Assembly: GCA_946406355.1 (NCBI GenBank)
Contig: CAMJKI010000008.1
Span: forward strand, 1-52,679
Direction: 5' to 3'
Origin: an uncultured Bacteroidales bacterium
Lineage (GTDB): Bacteria; Bacteroidota; Bacteroidia; Bacteroidales; UBA932
Length of the DNA stretch: 52,679 bases
Each line of letters starts with the position of its first letter. Positions within the stretch are counted from its first letter, which is position 1. Both the position numbers and the translations under genes were made by a program. Shown piece by piece: positions 39,167 through 48,894 of the stretch. A model generated the notes under the pieces. The model worked only from the letters and a program-made list of their open reading frames with translations. It was not told the origin of the DNA and ran no database searches.

Positions 39167-41464
39167 ATGAAAAGTTACCTGAAATTCCTGTCCCGCAACA
39201 CGCTGTACACCGCTATTGAGGCGGTGGGACTCATCGTTAGCTTAGCGTTTGTGATCATTATCTTCTGCTATACCTGGCAGCAACTGGCCATCACCAGGGA
39301 GGCGCCGGACTACAAGCGCTTGTACGCTCTTACCGACGGGAAGGAATGGATTTACGCCTTGCCTGGGGAGATGGCCGTGGTACAGGACCGAGTCCCGGAT
39401 GTGGAGGCCGCGGGTAGAATCAACATGTATGGTACTGCCGCCTATTTCAATGGCCAGCGGGCCCCGGGTAACCCCGACGTTTACGAGATTGACCAGGAGA
39501 TTTTCGAATTCCTGCCGCAAACCTTCCTCTCCGGGGACGAAAAAGTCCTGCTGGACAGGAACCAGGTAATCCTGGGCGAGACTTATGCGAAAAAACTGTC
39601 TCCGGATATGGATCCGGTGGGTAAAACCCTTATTGTCCTGAATGACACCTGTGTCATAGGGGGAATCATCAGGGTCCCGGAACATTCCATCCTTAAAGAG
39701 GGGGACATCTATCGTGCTTTCAAGGAGCCCGATGCGCCCTCCACTTCGCCGTACACCATTCCGGTAGATCTGGTGTTTATCCGGCTGCGGGAAGGAGCCG
39801 ACCATCAGGCGGTAAGAACGCTCATTGACACCGTTGTTGTCAAAGAATTCGCCCGAAATTATTCGGTTAATAAGCCGGAGCGTTCGATGACCATCCCGTT
39901 CAAGGACCTGTATTTCAAAAAGGGTAACAATGTGACCAAGAGCGGTAATGCCACGCTGGTTTATGTACTCATTGCGGTGGGTATTCTTCTGCTGGCATCG
40001 GCCCTTTTCAATTACATCAACCTGAGCGTTGCCCTGGCAGGAAAGCGTAGCAAAGAGATGGCCATCCGTTCCACTTTGGGAGAATCCGGAGGCCGGATTC
40101 GGTGGCGGTATATCTCCGAATCCATCCTATTTGTAGCGGTATGTCTGGCGCTGGCGTGGCTATTGGCCAAGGCGCTGGAGCCGCTGTTTAACCGGTATAT
40201 GGCAGGCGAGGTGGGGCTGGAAGTGTCTGTTTCACCGCTTTATTTGGGTGCTTATGCGCTGATAGCCATCCTCATCGGCCTGCTTTCCGGCCTGATTCCC
40301 GCCTGGATCACTTCCCGTTACAATCCGGTGGATGTCATCAAGGGAGAACAGCGCCGTCAGACCAAGACGCTCTTCTCCAAGGTGTTCATCATTATCCAGA
40401 ACGTTATCACCGTTGCCCTCATATCCCTGGCCCTGGTGATGGAACTCCAATACAAGCATCTGGCCGATATGCCGATAGGGGCCGATTTGGAGGGACTGTA
40501 TTTCGTAGACAGCGGAACTGTTGGCAAAGATGTCCTGGCAGCCAAGCCTTATATTGACAAGATGGGCACAAGCAACTCCTATCCAGGTGGTGTCAACATG
40601 CAATTGCAAACTACGGTTGAAGGACAAAAAATGAATATCGGCATTCTCCAATGCGATGAAGATGCCTTCGGGTTGTTTGGTTTTGGCATTGTGAAAGATT
40701 TCGGCACCCCCAGAAAAAACTCCATTTGGCTTTCCGAATCGGCCGCCAGCATCTTTTCCCTTGACGAAGATAATCCGGTCCTCCCGGAGACGTTCAAGTT
40801 ATTTATGGGAGACGCTCACGTGGGAGGCATCATTAAGGATTATGCCATCAAGGGGCCCAGCCAGGTGGCGGGAAACCAGATTGGGGTGGTATCGATAGAA
40901 GATTTAAGCCTCAATTCCTCTGTTGTCTTGAAACTGAATCGCTTCGATTCCGAAGTGATGGAGGAGCTGAAGGAGATTGGAAGGGCGGAAAGCATCCGGC
41001 TCACAGGGAGTGAGGAGTATACCAATACATACGGGCTTATCCCGGAATTAATTGAGAAAAGCATGGAGCAAACCCGGAATTTCATCAGCCTGATAGAGAT
41101 CTTCATGGCCCTCGCAACCCTGATTTCCCTGCTGGGCCTGGTTGCAATGAGCGCCTACTACGCCAGGATGCAGACCCGCGACATTGCCGTCCGCAAAGTC
41201 TTCGGTGGCAGCGTGGCCACAGAGACGGGACGTTCGGTCAAAGAATATATGGTGCTGGTTGGAATAGCCGTTCTCATCGGCATCCCCGTTGCCATCTTCC
41301 TGGCCGAAAGGTACCTGCGCCAGTTCTGGTACAGGATTGAGGGCTACGGATGGGTGTTCGTCGTGGGAGCGGTAATAGCCATTCTGATCTCCTTCCTCGC
41401 CGTCCTCTGGCAAACCTTGAAGGCCGCGAAGACGAATCCGGCGGTGGAACTGAAAAAAGAATAA
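39167..41464 (+). CDS. FtsX/MacB-type ABC permease 3
   Basis: 765 residues from MKSYLKFLSRNTLYTAIEAVG (ATG at 39167); the open frame extends upstream through the palindromes but is not coding there. It has the two-half FtsX layout with RSKEMAIRSTLGESGGRIRW and TRDIAVRKVFGGSVATETG as the two contact regions. Its first 20 residues and its TNPAVELKKE tail are nearly identical to permease 4, so the two arose by duplication. It has no ATPase domain. Confidence 0.9.
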   Translation: MKSYLKFLSRNTLYTAIEAVGLIVSLAFVIIIFCYTWQQLAITREAPDYKRLYALTDGKEWIYALPGEMAVVQDRVPDVEAAGRINMYGTAAYFNGQRAPGNPDVYEIDQEIFEFLPQTFLSGDEKVLLDRNQVILGETYAKKLSPDMDPVGKTLIVLNDTCVIGGIIRVPEHSILKEGDIYRAFKEPDAPSTSPYTIPVDLVFIRLREGADHQAVRTLIDTVVVKEFARNYSVNKPERSMTIPFKDLYFKKGNNVTKSGNATLVYVLIAVGILLLASALFNYINLSVALAGKRSKEMAIRSTLGESGGRIRWRYISESILFVAVCLALAWLLAKALEPLFNRYMAGEVGLEVSVSPLYLGAYALIAILIGLLSGLIPAWITSRYNPVDVIKGEQRRQTKTLFSKVFIIIQNVITVALISLALVMELQYKHLADMPIGADLEGLYFVDSGTVGKDVLAAKPYIDKMGTSNSYPGGVNMQLQTTVEGQKMNIGILQCDEDAFGLFGFGIVKDFGTPRKNSIWLSESAASIFSLDEDNPVLPETFKLFMGDAHVGGIIKDYAIKGPSQVAGNQIGVVSIEDLSLNSSVVLKLNRFDSEVMEELKEIGRAESIRLTGSEEYTNTYGLIPELIEKSMEQTRNFISLIEIFMALATLISLLGLVAMSAYYARMQTRDIAVRKVFGGSVATETGRSVKEYMVLVGIAVLIGIPVAIFLAERYLRQFWYRIEGYGWVFVVGAVIAILISFLAVLWQTLKAAKTNPAVELKKE

Positions 41465-41469
41465 AAGAG

Positions 41470-41491
41470 ATGCCCGGTCGGGGCCGGGCAT
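41470..41491. repeat. GTGCCCGG-type palindrome between permeases 3 and 4
   Basis: ATGCCCGG (41470-41477) pairs with CCGGGCAT (41484-41491) around a 6-base loop. It fills most of the 36-base gap. The TGCCCGG core is shared with the two units at 39073-39154. Confidence 0.7.
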
Positions 41492-41500
41492 GACGAAAAC

Positions 41501-43894
41501 ATGAAAAGTTACCTGAAGTTTTTGAGTAGAAACAAGCTGTACACCACCATCGAGGCGGTGGGACTGGCCGTAAGCCTGGCGTTTGTGATCCTGATTGGCA
41601 GCTACGTGGTGCAGCAGTACCGGACAGCGCACGAGAATCCGGACTGGAACCGCATTTATGCGCCCGGAACTGCCGATTTCGCCGGCCTCAGCCTATGGGA
41701 CAAAGAAGAGATAGATATGGCTATCCCCGAAGTGGAAGCATGCAGCCGGATGTCCCTGATACAGTGTTCAGCCTTTGAATATGGCGGACAGATGTGGCAG
41801 GGTATCTCCACCTGGGGCTGGGAAGTGGATCCGGAGTTTTTCGACTTATACTCCTATATGCAGTGGCGGGAAGGGTCGCCGGAAATGTTCAAGCTAAAGA
41901 ATGCCCTGGTGCTCAGCGAGTCCATGGCCCGGCAGATGCTTCGCTCCGCCCAGGATTATTCCTCACTTATCGGCGAGCCGCTTAAAATTGGCGAAACCAC
42001 CTACCAGATTGTCGGCATTATCCAGGACTTCAAGAACAGCATCCTGCCGCCGGTGGACGTACTCACTAACGTTGCATCCAACTTCCAGGCCGATTTACCC
42101 AAAAGCTTCAACAGCATCGGCAGTTTCACTACCCTGTGCCGGGTTCGGGAAGGAACGGACCGGGCCGATTTTGAGGCCAAGCTACATGCCCTCATTGTAA
42201 AGAACTACGAACCCGTCTGGGGCAAACAGGTGGAAGGGTGGCATATCTGGCGACTGGACGAGATGTTCTGGACGCCGGAAGTGGCCGGCAACGGCTGCAT
42301 CCGCACGGGAAACCGGCAGATGGTTCAGCTGCTCACGGTGGTAGTGCTGCTTCTGCTGCTGTCGGCCATTTTCAATTATATCAACCTGAGCTTTGCGCTC
42401 AGCGGAAAACGGGCCAAGGAAATGGCTACGCGCCGCCTGCTGGGGTCCGACCGCAGCAGCATCCTGTGGAAGAACATCGGCGAATCGGTGGCCTTCACGG
42501 CCGTTTGCTTTGCCGTTGCCCTGGTGCTGGCCAAGCTGCTGGTACCCATGATCAACGGACTGCTTACCACGCAGGATGACTGGCTGGCCATGGAAACCGA
42601 CGTAAAACTGCAGTTCCTGCTTACGCCCGGATACATAGCGGCCTATGTGGCCGGGATTCTGGTGCTGGGAACCCTCTGCGGGCTTCTTCCGGCCTGGGCG
42701 GCCGCCCGGTACGAACCCATAGATGTAATCAAGGGGACCCTTCGCCGGAAGAACAAGATGATCTTCAGCAAGGTGTTCATTGTGGCCCAGAACACCCTGG
42801 CCGTTTTCCTCATTGCCCTGGCGCTGGTGATGGAGCTTCAGATGAAGCACATGCTGGAGCGGCCCACCCATTCCCAGGTGGATAACCGCTATTACATAGA
42901 TTACTACGCCACGTCTTACGACCAGATGAAACTGTTCAAAGACAAAGTGGAACAGCTGCCTTTTGTAACCGCCGTGGGCGTAGGGCGCAACCTGCCCGGG
43001 TTCATCAATATGTCGGTGAGCATCAAGCAGGACGACGAAACCAACCTGAGCCTGCCCGTAATCCTGTGCGACAGTACCTATTTCCGGCTGATGGGTCTGG
43101 AACTGCTGGAAGATTACCATCATCCGCTGCTGCGATCCATCTGGCTGGACGAGACGGCGGCCCAGGCAACCAACGCAAGCGACACCTCCACCTATTTCCG
43201 GAACAGGGTGGGAATCAACGGAGCCAAGGTAGAATCTGTGGGCGGCATTGTCCGCGACTTCCCGGCCGAATCGGCCTCTTCCAGCGAGGTGCCCACGCTC
43301 AATGCCGGGGTTATCATCTCGGACATGAACGAAATATACTTCTCGCACGGCCTCCTCATCGGCACGGTGGGCGAGGACGAGGACTATGACCGGCAGATCA
43401 TGAAGGCCTATGAGGAGTTCCGCATGGAGCAGTCAGGCGTGTACGAGGCTCCCTGGAGGCATGGCTTTGTGCGTAACCTTTACCGGGCGCAACTGGCTCC
43501 GGCCAGGCGTACAATGCGGCTGCTGGAGCTCTTTACCGTACTGGCGGTGCTCATTTCCCTGCTGGGCCTGCTGGCCATGAGCACCTATTTTGCCGCTGAA
43601 AACACCCGGCAGATTGCCGTACGGAAGGTTTTCGGGGCCGATGTGGACAGCGAAATCCGGCGGAACGTGCGCAGCTACATGGTGCTGGTGGCCATTGCCT
43701 GTGTCATCGGCATCCCGCTGGCCGTCTGGGCCGCACGTCTATACCTGCAGCGCTTCGCCTACCGCATTGAGGGCTATGAATGGGTATTCGCCGTGGCGGT
43801 TGTCATTTCCGCCGCCATCGCCTTCGCCTCCGTGCTCTGGCAAACGGTAAAATCGGCCCGCACCAATCCGGCAGTAGAGCTGAAAAAAGAATAG
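41501..43894 (+). CDS. FtsX/MacB-type ABC permease 4
   Basis: 797 residues starting MKSYLKFLSRNKLYTTIEAVG, nearly the same as permease 3. The two FtsX contact regions are KRAKEMATRRLLGSDRSSILW and TRQIAVRKVFGADVDSEIRR. The last helices and the TNPAVELKKE tail also match permease 3. It is the last gene of the operon. Only the periplasmic domains differ strongly between permeases 3 and 4, which is what one expects if each recognises a different substrate or regulator. Confidence 0.9.
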   Translation: MKSYLKFLSRNKLYTTIEAVGLAVSLAFVILIGSYVVQQYRTAHENPDWNRIYAPGTADFAGLSLWDKEEIDMAIPEVEACSRMSLIQCSAFEYGGQMWQGISTWGWEVDPEFFDLYSYMQWREGSPEMFKLKNALVLSESMARQMLRSAQDYSSLIGEPLKIGETTYQIVGIIQDFKNSILPPVDVLTNVASNFQADLPKSFNSIGSFTTLCRVREGTDRADFEAKLHALIVKNYEPVWGKQVEGWHIWRLDEMFWTPEVAGNGCIRTGNRQMVQLLTVVVLLLLLSAIFNYINLSFALSGKRAKEMATRRLLGSDRSSILWKNIGESVAFTAVCFAVALVLAKLLVPMINGLLTTQDDWLAMETDVKLQFLLTPGYIAAYVAGILVLGTLCGLLPAWAAARYEPIDVIKGTLRRKNKMIFSKVFIVAQNTLAVFLIALALVMELQMKHMLERPTHSQVDNRYYIDYYATSYDQMKLFKDKVEQLPFVTAVGVGRNLPGFINMSVSIKQDDETNLSLPVILCDSTYFRLMGLELLEDYHHPLLRSIWLDETAAQATNASDTSTYFRNRVGINGAKVESVGGIVRDFPAESASSSEVPTLNAGVIISDMNEIYFSHGLLIGTVGEDEDYDRQIMKAYEEFRMEQSGVYEAPWRHGFVRNLYRAQLAPARRTMRLLELFTVLAVLISLLGLLAMSTYFAAENTRQIAVRKVFGADVDSEIRRNVRSYMVLVAIACVIGIPLAVWAARLYLQRFAYRIEGYEWVFAVAVVISAAIAFASVLWQTVKSARTNPAVELKKE

Positions 43895-43898
43895 CACC

Positions 43899-43972
43899 TG
43901 ATTATCAGCACTTTAAACAATTCTCCCTGTGCCGTTTGACACAGGGAGAAAAATGTAAGTCATTGATAATCA
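43899..43972. repeat. Second nested-palindrome element, between permease 4 and guaA
   Basis: The inner stem TTCTCCCTGTG (43921-43931) pairs perfectly with CACAGGGAGAA (43940-43950) around the 8-base loop CCGTTTGA. The outer arms TGATTATCA (43899-43907) and TGATAATCA (43964-43972) also pair. The core is identical to the element at 19597-19696. It fills the 79-base gap between two convergent genes. There is no strong U-run. Confidence 0.8.
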
Positions 43973-43973
43973 A

Positions 43974-47049
<3,076 letters not shown>

Positions 47050-47077
47050 CTAAAAATGCCGAAATCGGCAACGATTT

Positions 47078-47656
47078 TTAATCTGATTCGCGGACGTGGA
47101 TTAACGATTTTACCGGAGCGATGCTTTCCAGGCGGGAACGGCCGGGGAGGTCGTCAATTTCTACCAGGAATACAAAGTCGGTCACTTTCACGCGGTATTC
47201 CTTGCCATCGATGGTTATCCGCTGGGCGTTCAAGCCTTCGGCCAGTCCCTTGGCCGTGCCGCCGGTGGCCAGGATGTCGTCGAAGAAAGTGATGCTGATG
47301 GTGTCCCCATCCGGCAGGCTGGCAGCCAGGTCGGAACGGCGGAAATACACATGGTCCGGACCGTATTCCTTCATAATTTCCACCTGCACCAGATCGCCTT
47401 CCGTGAACGGCAGTTTGCCCTTTTTCCGCAGCGGGATCACGTTCTGGACGTGACTCTGGGAATAGAGCATCGGCGCCGCGAACAGGAAGCCGCGGGCTTC
47501 CGGCGCCGCTACGTTGGGAGCCTGGCACAAGGCCGTAAGATCGTCGGTCAGCTGGCGGAACAGGGCTTTATCCTGCAGGAAAGGGATGATATCCACAAAG
47601 TTGACGCCTTTGATGGGGAAGTTGGGATAAAACTTGACGAAAGACTTGTAATCCAT
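47078..47656 (-). CDS. apt: Adenine phosphoribosyltransferase
   Basis: 192 residues, with type I PRTase features. PEARGFLFAAP near the middle and the PRPP loop ITFFDDILATGGTAKG are clear. The N-terminus FVKFYPNFPIKGVNFVDIIPFL is the family pattern. The enzyme salvages adenine to AMP with PRPP. It is followed by guaB after 55 bases, so the three purine genes form a cluster. The length is slightly above the usual 170-180 residues, with a C-terminal tail (VKSLIHVRESD). Confidence 0.93.
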   Translation of the reverse strand: MDYKSFVKFYPNFPIKGVNFVDIIPFLQDKALFRQLTDDLTALCQAPNVAAPEARGFLFAAPMLYSQSHVQNVIPLRKKGKLPFTEGDLVQVEIMKEYGPDHVYFRRSDLAASLPDGDTISITFFDDILATGGTAKGLAEGLNAQRITIDGKEYRVKVTDFVFLVEIDDLPGRSRLESIAPVKSLIHVRESD

Positions 47657-47673
47657 ATTCTTATGCGTTAATA

Positions 47674-48219
47674 CTAGAAATTGAGCACCAGGCCGGTTCC
47701 GTATTCTCCGGCACCAAAACGTAAAGTAACCGCAGGGCGTCCGTTGTTATACTCCTCGGCCACCCACTCCAGACGCTTCCAACCGACGGTTTTGAAAATA
47801 ATACCCATAGTGAAAACGGACGCGCCCAAACCGGCAATGGAAAAGCCGCGGTAAAACCAGGAGATTACATCTTTGGCCTGGGAAAAACTGTCCCACAGAT
47901 TCTCCCCCTTCCATATATTTACATAGTTGACGAAAAAGACGCCCAGGGAAACGCCGGATACGGCCACTCCGGCACCTACGACAAGCCCGCCTCCCAGCAT
48001 GAGCCACTTACCGGCCTTGTACTGTTTTACAGCGCCCAGATAGGTTTCTTCGAAGATTTCGTCGCCCACCAGACGCCTTACCATGAAGTCTGGCATTACC
48101 TCGCCATTATCGTCCAGCAGGCGTCCTTTGCTCTGCTCAATCTGGGAAGGCACATACTGGGCCAGGGCGGCAAAAGCCGGAAGCAGCATAAGCATTACTG
48201 CAAGCAAAATCTTTTTCAT
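47674..48219 (-). CDS. Exported membrane-associated protein of unknown function
   Basis: 181 residues. The signal peptide (MKKILLAVMLMLLPAFAALAQ) is followed by a polar 55-residue part (VPSQIEQSKGRLLDDNGEVMPDFMVRRLVGDEIFEETYLGAVKQ). Two hydrophobic segments follow: WLMLGGGLVVGAGVAVSGVS and GFSIAGLGASVFTMGIIFK. The C-terminal LRFGAGEYGTGLVLNF has an outer-membrane-like last strand ending in Phe. I do not recognise the family. It lies between queH (4 bases away) and apt (17 bases away), probably in one operon. Confidence 0.75.
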   Translation of the reverse strand: MKKILLAVMLMLLPAFAALAQYVPSQIEQSKGRLLDDNGEVMPDFMVRRLVGDEIFEETYLGAVKQYKAGKWLMLGGGLVVGAGVAVSGVSLGVFFVNYVNIWKGENLWDSFSQAKDVISWFYRGFSIAGLGASVFTMGIIFKTVGWKRLEWVAEEYNNGRPAVTLRFGAGEYGTGLVLNF

Positions 48220-48223
48220 GGTT

Positions 48224-48796
48224 CTATCGTTTTGAATACTCGCAGCCGCAGTACAGCTGGTTGTAAAAGTTTTGTTCTTTCAGTATCTGGTTCCGACGCT
48301 CCTGCAGGCCGCCTTTCCGCCAGTTCTGGGGCCACCAGGTAACGCCTTCTACCTGGCTGCAGGCCCAGAATCCCGCCTCGTTCACCTGCTCCAGGCTCTT
48401 CCAGCGGGAAGAAGCCAGGGTGGTGGTTAGCACCGGAAAGCCGTTTGCGGCGGCATATTGCGCCGCGCGCAGCAGACGGAACTTGAAGCACTGGAGGCAT
48501 CGGCCTCCCCGTTCCGGCTCGCTCTCCAATCCGGCAGCACATCCGCCCCAGAGAGCATGGTTGTATTCATCCTCCACGATTTCCACCCCCCACTGCTGCG
48601 CGTAGCGGACGCACTCGTTAAGCCGATGTTCGTATTCCTCCCGCGGATAGATGTTGGAGTTGGAATAGAAGATAACGGGCCGATATCCCCGCTCCATCAG
48701 GCACTCTACTATGGCGCCGGAACACGGCGCACAGCAGGCGTGCAGCAGAATACGGCTGGCGCCGCCCGGAACTTCTATCTGAAGGCTTGTCTTCAC
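48224..48796 (-). CDS. queH: Epoxyqueuosine reductase QueH
   Basis: 190 residues from a GTG at 48796. The QueH (DUF208) cysteine motifs are visible: LLHACCAPCSG (Cys21, Cys22, Cys25), RCLQCFKFRL, and the C-terminal YCGCEYSKR. These bind a 4Fe-4S cluster and a further metal. QueH reduces epoxyqueuosine to queuosine in tRNA, replacing the cobalamin enzyme QueG. Its promoter box ends 5 bases before the GTG. It faces feoB across a gap with an 18-base palindrome, so iron control of both is possible. Confidence 0.93.
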   Translation of the reverse strand: MKTSLQIEVPGGASRILLHACCAPCSGAIVECLMERGYRPVIFYSNSNIYPREEYEHRLNECVRYAQQWGVEIVEDEYNHALWGGCAAGLESEPERGGRCLQCFKFRLLRAAQYAAANGFPVLTTTLASSRWKSLEQVNEAGFWACSQVEGVTWWPQNWRKGGLQERRNQILKEQNFYNQLYCGCEYSKR

Positions 48797-48801
48797 TACT
48801 G

Positions 48802-48809
48802 CAAAGATA
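48802..48809 (-). promoter_or_regulatory. TATCTTTG promoter box for queH
   Basis: Full consensus on the minus strand, ending 5 bases before the GTG start at 48796, leaving practically no leader. Confidence 0.6.
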
Positions 48810-48821
48810 GCAATTTTTCAC

Positions 48822-48839
48822 ATCCCTATTAATAGGGAT
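48822..48839. promoter_or_regulatory. 18-base perfect palindrome between queH and feoB
   Basis: ATCCCTATTAATAGGGAT is perfectly self-complementary. It ends at the -33 element of the feoB promoter and covers the -33 region expected for queH. It is a strong candidate for an operator, perhaps of an iron-sensing repressor. I cannot match it to a known Fur or DtxR box. Confidence 0.6.
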
Positions 48840-48869
48840 TGCCCTTTTGGGAAAACTGCCGTAACTTTG
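48839..48869 (+). promoter_or_regulatory. Full -33/-7 promoter of feoB
   Basis: TTG (48839-48841), a 20-base spacer and TAACTTTG (48862-48869), 25 bases upstream of the ATG at 48895. The TTG overlaps the right end of the palindrome by one base. Confidence 0.65.
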
Positions 48870-48894
48870 CGCCCGGCGCAAAAGAATCTGAGCT

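Noticed and set aside
39069..41491. CRISPR or integron-like array in the permease gaps
   Set aside because: Only three units, each a self-complementary hairpin, with coding genes between them; no repeats of constant spacing and no cas or integrase gene.
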